This document shows positions 48,786-60,260 of a stretch of DNA of 64,000 nt, in pieces; the first letter of the stretch is position 1, and the number at the start of each line of letters is the position of its first letter. The notes below the pieces were generated by a model. That model worked only from the letters and a program-made list of their open reading frames with translations, was not told where the DNA came from and ran no database searches. The position numbers were made by a program, and so were the translations under genes. The DNA lies in NCBI GenBank assembly GCA_037962975.1, contig CM075669.1, forward strand, positions 81,326,001-81,390,000, given 5' to 3'. The stretch comes from Clitoria ternatea (lineage: Eukaryota; Streptophyta; Magnoliopsida; Fabales; Fabaceae).

Positions 48786-50262
48786 ATCAGTTTAGTCAAT
48801 CACAAGAAAAAATCAGACATTGAACTTGATCCATTCCCAATTATACAAGTCCACTGAAGTAAGGATACACAACAAAGTTCTAGAAATAAACTAACAAATT
48901 TCAATAATTTAATAGTTTATTTAATCCACTTGTATATCAATTGGCAGGTGTTTTTTCTAACTTAAACAATAGTTTATTTAATCCACCTGTATATCTTCAT
49001 GGGTTGCTATTGTGGAAAATTCTCATTGCTTATAAATCAGCCAATAAATATAGTAGGATGTGCCCCTTCTTTTTCATAAGATATATGCCAATTAAATCTA
49101 TCATATGATAATCTTATTATCTCTAACTTTCTAAATATAAAACACTGTGAAAGCTATTAATTTTTGAGAGGCATGTTCCTCTCGTATGTTTTTAAGATAT
49201 CATGTTTAGTGATTGGGTTTAACGATTTTAAGATTTCAGAAGAAGGGTGAGAAATGTTTGAATTTTTGTTAGTATTTTCACTAAAAAAAAGATTAACAAT
49301 GCTGGTTAGATTAGATTCATGTTGAGTTATTATCTTGTTGACATTATTTCCAAAATAAAGGCTGCTTGCTTGAATTTTTGCTTTTATGAATATGTGCACA
49401 TATTTATTGAACAGTTGCACTACAAAATTTTAGTCCTATATGCTAATGAGAAAAATGTCATTTAGCTTGCTTTTATATATTGATATAGTCACTATTTAAT
49501 AAAAATTGAACTGATAGTATATCTTATGACTATTCCTTGAGGAGCATAAGATTTTGAGTATACTTATAGCAAATGTTGAAATTGTATAACATGTCCCGAC
49601 CTCCTTGGCGTTTGTTATAACCCTGTTGGTTGTTAAAGCGATATGACAAAAGGAAACTCATTTCTTAAAATTGAAAACCTCAGAAGATAAATTAATTAGC
49701 TATTTCAATTAGCTTTAAGTTTGTCTAATTATAATCAAATAAAATTGTTGGCCACTTAAGAAGTAGTTCACACGGGAGCTTGGCACTGGATTTCCACTAT
49801 AGAGGGAAAACTGGATTCAAATTCCTCCTTCCTTTGGCTAACACATGCTGGCGGCTTAAGAACACCCTCTCTAAAAAAAATTCCTGGATAGAGAAATTAT
49901 AACTTGATACATATATAAAAAGGTAAGAAAAATATGTACTTGTGAGAATAAAATTTGTGGGGACAACACACTAATTATATACACATAGTAATATCAAGGA
50001 TAAAATCAAATAAAATCAATAATAACCTCTAAGACCAATATATTACATACATATAGGTCAATTCCTGAAAATATTAATCAAAAGCGAAATTTGCCTTTGT
50101 AGTTGGTAATAATGTCTGGGTCAAGGAAGTGATCTCAATGATGGAAAAAATCATGCTACTGAAACTATACCAGTTTAATTGCATACATGACTTGCATGTA
50201 CGCATGTGTCTACTTCTGCTTGAATGTTTGCATGTTGGGTTCCCTTCGTTATCCTAATTAAG
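48786..50262. other. Spacer, nothing recognised
   Basis: AT-rich sequence between the truncated copia LTR and CACTA-2. No coding homology, RNA gene or paired repeat was found. Short minus-strand frames here are unsupported. Confidence 0.5.
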
Positions 50263-50265
50263 GTT

Positions 50266-50920
50266 CACTACCAAAAACATGAAATAGTGACGAACTAAAT
50301 CCGTCGCTAACGGAAAAAACTCCGTCGCTACAGATATTAGCGACGACATTTCCTACGGCAACATACCGTCGCTAAAAACTGGTTGCTAACACCTCAGTGA
50401 CGAAGATGAAAATCGTGGCCAAAATAGTGACGGACAGAAACCCGTCACTGAATCATTAATGGAATAGTAGGATACCGTCGCTACATTAGCGATGGCGTTT
50501 TGGACCGACCGTGGCTATTGCCGTAGCTAACAGTCCACGATTAGCGACGGGAAACCGTAGTCACTGATGTTGTAGCTAATATAGCTCTAACGAAGGTGGT
50601 GTTTCGTAGCTTAATAGGCAGTTTAGCGATGGAGATAGTCGTGGCTAAATGGTAACAATGTTAGCTACGGACAATAACAACGACAACCTTTCGTAGATAG
50701 GCACAATTTAGAGATGAAATACGCGACGGCAACCGTCGTCGTTAAGTGGTGACAGGATTAGCAACCTTAAGATTGATAATTATAGCGACGGTTAATGGTC
50801 CTCTCTGAATGGTGACAGGTTAGCGACGACATGTTTTCATAGCTGAATCAGGAAAGTATAGCGACAGAAGAGGCCGTCGCTAATGTTACTTCTCTAATGT
50901 TTCTTTTATACAGCTTCGTT
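50266..50920 (-). repeat. CACTA-2 3' terminal and subterminal repeats
   Basis: Terminal CACTA motif followed by some two dozen copies of the gtcgcta/tagcgac core in both orientations, ending near 50890. Likely binding sites for the element's own protein (inferred). Confidence 0.85.
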
Positions 50921-51147
50921 AAATATATTATAATTTTTTATACTTTTTAATAATTGAAAATAAAAATGATTAATAAAGAAAAAATATATCATAAAACACA
51001 ATGTAATATAAAATATAGTAAACCATAATATTTACAACTCAAACAACACAAAAATAATACAAAAAATTCTAATTACAAAATAAATACAAAAATGTGTAAC
51101 ACTAAAAAAAATAATGAATAAAACAAGAGTCAACTAGAGGGAGGATC

Positions 51148-53013
51148 CTAGGGTGGTGGTCTGGAAGACCCGGCTCCGTCACCAGGTCCAGCCGGTAACT
51201 GCTCCAATAACTGACGTATCAGAGCCTCCTGCTGAGCCATCAGCCGACAAGTGTCCTCTCGATCCTGCTCAGTTCGCTCCTCTGCCAGTTGCCTCTGTTT
51301 GCACTCCTCTGTAAGTTCGTTGTTCAAGTTCTGAATGACCTGAACAACATCTGCTGGCAACGTAGAGGAGGAGGGTGGGGCCTTCCCAGTCTTGGCTATC
51401 TGGGTGTCAACCCCACCGAGGTCAAACACCCCCCTTCTTGTTTACACCTCCAACAGCCTCTAAATAGATGGCATTGTCATCGGTAGAAGAAAGGGTTGGA
51501 GGTGCCTCCCCGTCAGGAGTCTGAAAGGCCAGCTCAGCCTCCTTGTCGGCACGCATGGCCTGATACACCTCCTGCATATGTTTAGAAAAATCAATTACAT
51601 TAGTATATTTTAATGTATTAAAAAATTAAAAAGCAATCGTAAGTTTAATGAAGTACCGCTAGCTCGGTGGTCTTCTGGTTAACCCAGTTACCAGCCTTAT
51701 TCTTCTTGGTGATTTGCATTACCTCAAATAACGAAGGCTCGCGATGCTCCTTCTGCTCCTGTAATTTACAACATATTAAATTTGTTAGTGAAAAAGCTTT
51801 CAAGTCATTGTAATAATAAACACATTTAATAAAATATACTTACAAATTTTTTTTTGTGCTCAATAACTGAAATGGAGCCCCCAGTGTAGACGGAAGCTCC
51901 AATATCAACCTGCCTATTTTCCTTGTTCCGGGCACTGGCCTGCTGGAACAAGACACCTCCCTACTTCTGCAGCATGCCATCCCAGTGGGGCTCGGGGATC
52001 CAACGGGGATGCTCCGTCTTCGCCCTCACCTTCCAAAGGGTACTCTTGATGATTTTAAAGGTCTTTACGGTAAAGATCCTCCTAATCTCATTAGTCATAC
52101 CCTCCTCCCACCGAAAGCCACGCTGTAAATTAAAATGCAATTCCAAATTAAACTTGTAAGCAATTTTCAACAATAAAAGTTACATGAAATTAGAAGAGTT
52201 ATGCTAAACTCACTGAGAATGTCTCAAACCATCTATCTTGGATAGTCTGACCAGCATCCGTCAAAGAGATGTAAGGACCATCCCACTAGGCCTTCAAAAT
52301 CCTCGTAATCGCCTTCGTAATGTGAATACTATCAACATAACTGTATGCCATACAATTGAACAATTAACACAAAATATATTTATAATCAAACAAACATAAA
52401 CCTTGGGAGTCCACCGAAATTTTGACAGAGTCTCCCCTATAAACTGGACATTTCCAAATTTTTATGAAAACCCTGTTACACACAGAAAACTTTCCAATAC
52501 AGTTTAATGTAAATAAACAATAACAAACCCTAGTGAGCTTTGCTCTCCACTAACATAAAAGTATATCATGAAGACCATCAACATGCTAATGTTTACATAA
52601 AACACACATAGATTCATCTTAGTGAGCCTTGCTTTCCACTAACACACATAATATGACATGATTACAAATTCAATAGTAATGTGATCAGCACATAAGTTAA
52701 TACAAAAACATGTAAGTCTTAGGATATATAGTGATACTTTCTCATCGGCGTCCGATAATGGGACGAGAGTCGGAAGAGGGTTGGATGTTGTAGAAGGGGT
52801 CGTCTCACGGACCTGCTCCTCCTGCTGCTGAGGGTGTGTGCCATCCCCGGTGATGGAAGTGCCTGTAGCATCACCTGGAATGGTTGGTGAGGGCGTCACG
52901 TGTGCTGTGTCATCATTCGGTGTGGTCTCCCTCCGTGAGGTGGGGGTACCCAGCCGTGTAACTGGGGAGTGCCTACCACCACCCCGACCGAATCGTCGTC
53001 CCCGTCCAGTCAT
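51148..53013 (-). pseudogene. CACTA-2 second gene (Transposase_24 / Ptta-En/Spm type)
   Basis: Minus strand. Exon 1, 53013-52738, codes a Gly/Arg-rich start (MTGRGRRFGRGGGRHSP) and a Thr/Pro/Gln-rich tract. Exon 2, 52340-52214, has WDGPYISLTDAG. Exon 3, about 52125-51845, has IIKSTLWKVR and WIPEPHWDG. Two more exons (about 51760-51660 and 51575-51148) end in a coiled-coil, Gln/Glu-rich tail finishing SSRPPP. Splice sites match those in CACTA-1. Nonsense codons at 52286-52288 (Gln in CACTA-1) and 51961-51963 (Trp in CACTA-1) plus a frameshift near 51430 break it. Probably a DNA-binding partner of TNP2, by family analogy. Confidence 0.82.
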
Positions 53014-53088
53014 CTGTCAATGAAACAATGTAATGATTAAGCAATTAAAAAATAACATATATATAATTATATGTAAATCTATACTACA

Positions 53089-56000
53089 CTACATACTCTG
53101 TGTCTGTTTCAGTTTGAAAGTCCCCTTCAGTGTTTGTGTCACTGTCAGAATGTGTTTCAGATGTGTTATCATTGTCCAAATTGGCCCTGGTCTATTTTAA
53201 TGACAAGACAACTTGTGTGTCAATGTGTTCACCACCTGAGGTCTCAAGTGTCTCATCTAAAATGTTTGGATCAATATTCAACACTGAGTGACTGTCGTGT
53301 AGGTCGCTTGGAGATAGTTGATAAGCATCTTCAACCTCATCGGTAACGTTATCAATGATCTGACTACGAGCCTTGGCCTTGATGACTGCATACCAATCCT
53401 GGTGCCCACCAGAGAATTTTGTGTAATAAACTTGCTCGGCTTGTTGGGCAAAGATGAAGGGATCAAACCCTTTATATCTGCCGCTCTTTTTTACCTCAAC
53501 CAATCCGTAATGGTTGTCAACTTTTGTACCCACTCCGATTGTGTTGTCGTACCAATCACAATTGAATAAAACTAAATCTCTGTTATCCCGTCCGGAGAAA
53601 GAAACTTGAACGATCTCTTTTAACACACCATAGAAGTCCTCTTCTAAATGGCCAATTGTGCCTTTAACACAAACCCCAAAGTTATCTATTCGCATTCCTT
53701 CACTCCATTGGAAAATGTTAAACTTATAGCCATTTACGAAGTATATTGGCCATTTTTTAACAGTTTTCACAGGGCCCCAAGAAAGAGCTTGGAGCAAAGG
53801 GTCTTCAATTTGGTTGTTTGGATCTTGAATCTATTCAGAGCATAACATTGTGCATTATACTAGAATATAGATAATTATACAACATAAAAGAATGTACATA
53901 TAGTGTATGGCCTTACGTGTTGTGCAAACCAATCGACGAACTTGGATGATACCTCATTGCGGATTTGGTCGTCAGTTATATCATTATGCCCTTGTCTAAC
54001 TATATCAACATATATACTACTTAAAGTAGAAAAGTTTAACTACACAGCAATCCTATGGATGTGAAGTTAGAAAAATGTAAAAATAGTTGACTTACTCAAG
54101 GTATGGTTCAACTTCCTTGCAGTTTAGCAGAATATACAAGTGGGCCACTTTTCGATGTTTCTCATCAATGTAATATTCTATGACCTTGCCTCCAGGACGA
54201 CCGGGGTAGTTAAATATTGAGGTTTGTTCGCCAACACCAGTGTTTGATGCCACTGCAAGGTTACGGGGAATTCTATTCATTCTTGTTTCTATCTCCGTAG
54301 GAAAGTAAAATGAAGCAAAAGTGGTCATTTCTTCCATTAAGTATGCCTCACAAATCGACGCCTCAACACATGCCTTGTTTAAGACTTTGTCTTTTAAAGA
54401 ACGCAAGAATCTAGTGAAACATAAAGAATTTATGTTTGAAGTTACAATCAATTTAACAGTTTTACAAGAAAGTGAATTAATGGATTGAAGTTGTTCTAGC
54501 ATCTAACCTTTCAAATGGATACATCCAACGATACTGGACGGGTCCACTAACCCTAGCCTCATATGGTAGATGAATCGGTAGGTGCTCCATAGAATCAAAA
54601 AAATAGGGGAAAAATCTACTCCAGCTTACAAATCAACACTGGAATACTTTCCTCTATCCTCACAAGAGTCTCCTTTGTTAAGACTGTTGCTGTCAACTCT
54701 TTTAAAAAAATGACTCAACTCAACCAACGGTTTCCAGATGGGTTTCAGTAAGGCATAAAATGCGTATGGCAGTAGTCGTTGCATAAATACATGACAATCA
54801 TGACTTTTCATGCCGAACAGTCTGCCCTCCTTTAGGTCGACACATCTACTCAAATTCGAAGCAAACCCGTTAGGCATGGTCAAGCCATTCACCCAGACAC
54901 AGACAACCATCCGTTGAGCCTTTGTTAATGCATATTTCGCTTGCGGTTTAAACATTTTGCCACGTCCTGCATCTTTCAACTCCAGGTCCTTCCTTGAACA
55001 CAACGTTGCAACGTCTAATCTGCTTTTCTCGTTGTCTTCTGTTCTGCCTTTGATGTCCATCACAGTGTCAAATATGTTCATGAAAACATTTCGTTCAGTG
55101 TACATGACATCTATGTTATGTCTTAACAAAAGGTCTTTCCAATACGGTAAATCCTATAATATACTTTGCTTCACCCAGTGATGCTCCTTCCCATAACCCA
55201 GAAACTCCTTAACATTCTTATCCCATATGTAAGGATATTCAGATACTTTTTCCCATACCTGTGAACTGGATAATCTACGCGGTGGAGGTTCATTGACAAC
55301 CTTGTTTTTCTTAAAAGCAGTTCTTGATCTCCTGTAAGGGTGATCCAATGGTAGGAATTTACGATGATAGTCAAAATAACTTGTCTTGCCACTAAAGGGG
55401 AGGGATTCCCCCCCGGTGTATTCCATGTAAATAGGGCAAGCAAGCTTCCCAGACGTTGACCATCCAGAAAGCATGCCATACGTAGGGAAGTCATTAATGG
55501 TCCACATCAAAACAGCCCTCATCATGAAATTGTTTTTTAAGGATGCATCGTAAGTCATCACCCCAACATCCCATAATTTTGTCAACTCCTCAATCAACGG
55601 TTGTAAAAAGACGTCTATTTTCGCCTTTGGATTTTTTGGTCCTGGGATAAGTATGGATAGAAACATCACCTTTCTCTTCATACACATCTCAGGAGGCAGA
55701 TTGTACGGGGTCAAGATCACTGGCCAACAGGAGTACGCTCTTCCATATTGACCAAATGGGTTGAACCCATCCATACATAGGCCAAGCCGTACATTGTGCG
55801 GTTCATGTGAAAATTTTGGGTAAAGCCTATCTAAATACTTCCATGCTTTCCTATCAGATGGACGATACAAAAGACCCTCCCGTGTTTGGTTTAGAGTATG
55901 CCAATGCATGTGTTTTGTCGTTGACAATGAAGCGTATAAATGTTGAAGTCGTGGAGTAATCAAAAAGTACCATATTTTCTTCCTTGCCATTCTAGTTACC

Positions 56001-57770
56001 TTCCCTCTTCTCTTGACGGTTTTGTAGCGATCCTTGCTATAGTAAATACACTTGTCGACACTTTTGTCGGTAAACTGGTTCCAGAATAACATACATCCGT
56101 CAACACAACACTCTATCTTGACATATCCCAATCCCAGATTCGCCACACTTTTCTTAGCATAATACAGGTTTGACGGCATTCTGTTTCTGTTTGGCATAGT
56201 GGACCCCATCAAATCCACCATTCTATTAAAACAGCCACCCGATAGATTGTAGTCCGCCTTTATGCATAAAGCAGCCAGGGAGGCAGATAATTCGGTATGA
56301 CTCTCACAACCGTCCTATAACGGGGTCTGGGCCGCCGCTAATAAATCGTAAAATCTTTTAAATCTGGATTCGGGTCTTCCTCTACACCCTCATTCTGATT
56401 CCCCAATTCATCTTTATGTTGTAGACCACGCCCGGTGGAAGGTCCAGCATGGTCAATCACCATCTGTTCCATGTTATTGAAGTTACTCCTGTTGTTAAAT
56501 ACCTCAAAATAAGACGCTTGTACAGGTACGCTCATTGGCCTGGGCGGTAACTGCTCACCATGGTTGTACTACCAATAATATCCTTTCATGAATCTATTCT
56601 GCTGTAAGTGGCACATCACGTCATCCACGTATTCAAAACTCATGCATTTGCATCTTGAGCAAGGACAATGAATCTTTTGAGTCACTTCAAATCCAGGAGT
56701 GTTTGCCATAGCGAACGGGATGAAGTCCAATAGCCCCATCATAAACTCCTCAGTCACTCACTGACTGCGATCTAACCGGTTGTACATCCATCGCCGATTT
56801 GTCGGTACCTCCATTCACGATATCTAACAAGCACAATTTTTGTTACTTTAATTTAAACACTATATGACTATCGTTCGTGAATCACTCTCTATCTCTTTGA
56901 TGTTGCAAGTGGGTGGGGCCCTATCCCATTCGGGATGAATATGCAACCATCCGTAACCCATCGATGTTGTATGTGGTCTATGTTGTGTCGTTGATGTTCA
57001 TTTGAAATTTCGACACTCTTTTCGGCAAACTGGTTCCGGAATAACATACATTCGTCAACACAACACTCTATCTTGACACATCCCAATCCCAGATTCGCCA
57101 CACTTTTCTTAGCATAATACAGGTTTGACGGCATTCTATTTCCGTTTGGCATAGTGGACCCCATCAAATCCACCATTCTATTAAAACAGCCACCTGATAG
57201 ATTGTAGTCCGCCTTTATGCTTAAAGTAGCCAGGGAGGCAGATAATTTGGTATGACTCTCACAGCCGTCCCATAACGGGGTCTGGGCTGCCGCCAATAAA
57301 TCGTGAAATCTTTTAACATCCGGATTTGGGTCCTCCTCTACACCCTCATTCTGATTCCCCAATTCATCTTCATGTTGTAGACCACGCCCGGTGGAAGGTC
57401 CAGCATGGTCAATCACCATCTGTTCTATGTTATTAAAGTTACTCCTATTGTTAAATACCTTAAAATAAGACGCTTGTACAGGTATGCTCATTGGCCTGGG
57501 CGGTAACTGCTCACCATGGTTGTACCACCAATAATATCATTTCATGAATCTGTTCTGCTGTAAGTGGCACATCACGTCATCCATGTATTCAAAACTCATG
57601 CATTTGCATCTTGAGCAAGGACAATGAATCTTTTGAGTCACTTCAAATCCAGGAGTGTTTGCCGTAGCGAACGGGATAAACTCCAATAGCCCCATCATAA
57701 ACTCCTCAGTCACTCGCTGACTGTGATCTAGCCGGTTGTACATCCATCGTCGATTTGTCGGTACCTCCAT
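53089..57770 (-). pseudogene. TNP2-type CACTA transposase gene, decayed, 5' exon duplicated
   Basis: Minus strand, domains in order: transposase-associated domain with a zinc-ribbon-like cluster (HCPCSRCKC, near 57610 and again near 56650), Transposase_21 catalytic domain (56221-55154; LCMDGFNPFGQ, LTPYNLPPEMC, MLSGWSTSGKLACP), DUF4218 (55129-54092; SHDCHVFMQRLLPYA, FLRSLKDKVLNKA) split by an intron near 54410-54510, and DUF4216 (53797-53100; CDWYDNTIGVGTKVDN). The stop at 53089-53091 is the family end. Damage: frameshift near 56340, stops at 55152, near 54620 and at 53192, and others in the duplicated exon. The enzyme would cut and paste CACTA ends; this copy cannot make a full product. Confidence 0.88.
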
Positions 57771-57968
57771 TCACGATATCTAACAAGCATAATTTTTATT
57801 ACTTTAATTTAAACAATATATGACTATCGTTCGTGAATCACTCTCTATCTCTTTGATGTTGCAAGTGGGTGGGGCCCTATCCCATTCGGGATGAATATGT
57901 AGCCATCCGTAACCCATCGATGTTGTATATGGTCTATCTTGTGTCGTTGATGTTCATTTGAAATTTCG
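56057..57968 (-). repeat. Tandem duplication (~955 bp) of the TNP2 5' exon
   Basis: 56057-57011 and 57012-57968 are direct repeats, about 94-96% alike by eye. Each contains the start codon, the HCPCSRCKC exon and the upstream gaatcactctctatctc stretch. The join falls in the shared string tcgacac (57011) where one copy runs from KSVE into the leader of the other. The copy nearer the 5' end keeps a longer open frame through VKRFHDLLAAAQTPLW; the inner copy is frameshifted there. Confidence 0.85.
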
Positions 57969-59169
57969 GCAGCATTTCGCATTGGTCTCCGAAACACCAT
58001 ATTTGAAATTTCAGCACGCAGACATGCACCCTGGAGACAATATGAAACACCATAACCGAAATTTCAAATGAACATTCAACGACTCAAGATAGACCACATA
58101 CAACATTGATGGGTCACGCCCTATTGGTTACAAATTCATACCAAATTGTCCAACTAGGACAATTCAAGATCCAACACAACATGGTACGTCAGCCGGTTAT
58201 TTTGAAACTTGAACGGGAATCTAATGGGTACACACACGACTATACCCTAGATTATTAAAGTTGAGTTTCATTTTTTAAGTTCCCTAAGAAGGGGAGCCTG
58301 CCAAAATTTTGGCAGAGTCTCCCCTGTAAACTAGACATTTCCAAAATTTATAAACTCCCTGTTACATACACAAAACTTCCCAATACAGTTAAATTATATA
58401 TGCTACACATTGTATACAAAATTGAGAGAGATAATCATAACAACCTAGCGAGATTTGCTCTCCACTAACAAACAACAGTTCACATGCATAAAAACATCAT
58501 GTTATCAGCACACAAAACCAATGCCTAATGAGCTCTGCTCTCCATTAACAAACAACAATACACATGCACACTTTTAAAACATGTTATCAGCATACATAAG
58601 CAATGCCTAATGATCTCTTCTCTCCACTAACAAACAACAATCAACATGCATACACAATCATCATAGGTTACAAATCACTTCCAAATTAACATAAGAGGAT
58701 TACCTAGAAAAGTGACACAACTATAGAGAGCAAGCTAAAGACACACAAACAGAGACCACACGGTTTGTAGATCTGCATAAAAAACCAAAAAAAGGTTGAC
58801 ATGTTATAAGTTTCTTAAATTGAAAAGCAAAATTGAAAAGGCAACTGATTATGTCTTGGCCTATATCAATTTTGTTACATCAACTGCAGAAATAGACAAG
58901 TCCACATAAAGTTGTATTATTATACTATAGTTTATATTATATTATTTATTATATTAGCGTGATAAAAACTTTACATTTTTTAATCTTTTAATATGTTACA
59001 CAAGTTAAATAAATCCATAATATAAATAGTATAAAAATACAACATAACACTTATTGGATGGCTTCTCATGTTACTTTTATTCCTGAATAGGTTAGAGGCC
59101 TCAAAGGTTAAAGAGGGTTATTGATGAATTAAACCTGATAAAGACTATTTTGCAATTTGTATCAATTAA
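57969..59169 (-). other. CACTA-2 interior, untranslated
   Basis: Upstream side of TNP2. It contains the tagtgagctttgctctccac repeats (58446-58640) and the gcagagtctcccc block (58310). No coding frame was recognised. Confidence 0.6.
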
Positions 59170-60260
59170 TGTATAGGTTCAAGTTATAGGAAGAGGAATA
59201 ATTGAGAGAATCAATTGAAGTTGCACTTAAGATTCAGGAAGCACAGGTCCTCACTGTACATGAGGAACTAAGTAAACTTAAAATAGAAAAAGAGTCTTGA
59301 AGCAACTGTGGAAGATCTATCCCGTAATTCAAACAAGTTTGAGGACTTGTGCACTGATTTAAAGGAAAAGCTAAAGGTTTCTGATGAAAATTTTCTCAAA
59401 ACAGAGCTTGAGCAGAAGGTGAAGTCTTTGGAAGATCTCCATAATAAATCTAGATCTGTCGCTGCTACTATTAGTCAAAGGAATCTTGAACTTGAGGAAC
59501 ATATTCAGGCTTCAAATGAAGCTACAAAAGAGGTGAAATCTCAATTGAGGGAGTTGGAAACACGCTTCATACCAGCAGAGCTGAGGAATGTCATGCTTGA
59601 GCAAGAACTAAATTTAGTGCAACTGAAAACAAATGATGCTGAGAGAGAAGTGACTGAATTCTCTGTGAAAATATCTAATCTCAATGGAAATTGGAAGAGG
59701 TTGAGGAAAAGAAAAATCTTCTGAATCACCAACTGCAGGAGTACATGGGTAAGGCAATTCAACTTAAATCTGACTTAAATGAATCATCAAACCTTGAAGC
59801 TACATTGCAAGCAGCTAGTGAAAGGGAAAAGGAGTTGGAAGATTCTTTAAATGCAGTGGCAGATAAAAAGAAAAGGTTAGAATATGCTTCTAACAATTTG
59901 AATGAGAAACTTACTGAGAAAGATAATAGTTTGAATGAGCAACTTGCTGAAAGAGACAACCTTTTGGAAAATTTAAGGGATGATTTAAACATCACGTCAG
60001 GTAAGTTGCAAAGCATAGAAAGTGATCTCAAGGTTTTACGAAGTGAGGGAGAGTGAGATAATGGAGAAACTTAAAGCTTCTGAAGAAAATGTTGTCACAA
60101 GCGGAAGAGATATAGAGCATACTGCAGTAAGAAACTCAGAACTCAATTATTACATGAATCTCTTACGAGAGATTCAGAGCAGAAACTTCAAGAAGCTATA
60201 GACAAATTCAACAACAAGGATTCAGAGGTTCAATCTCTCCAAATACACATCTTTTAAGAA
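59170..60260 (+). pseudogene. Captured host-gene fragment: plant coiled-coil (myosin-heavy-chain-like/PICC-like) protein
   Basis: Opposite strand to the transposase genes. Three pieces in adjacent frames form a continuous heptad-rich coiled coil: about 59185-59295 (QEAQVLTVHEELSKLK), 59308-59724 (KVKSLEDLHNKSRS, LELEEHIQASNEA, QLRELETRF) and 59691-60056 (EEVEEKKNLLNHQLQEY, LAERDNLLENLRDDLN). The sequence continues out of frame to about 60250 (KFNNKDSEVQSL in another frame). I recognise the family from memory as the large plant coiled-coil proteins annotated myosin heavy chain-like or PAMP-induced coiled coil. Indels near 59295, 59690 and 60055 and a stop near 60199 show it is a pseudogene. 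No introns are obvious, so it came from one large exon or from cDNA. Confidence 0.72.

Larger units (their letters stand above)
52531..58640 (-). repeat. Dispersed CACTA-2 motif, tagtgagctttgctctccac, five copies
   Basis: Variants of tagtgagctttgctctccac followed by taac lie at 52531, 52620, 58446, 58526 and 58608. The last three form a ~80-bp tandem array with caacaatacacatgc. Two are in the first intron of the second gene and three are upstream of TNP2. A nearby block, gcagagtctccccTgtaaac, occurs at both 58310 and 52430, so the two regions share a longer duplicated segment. Confidence 0.7.
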
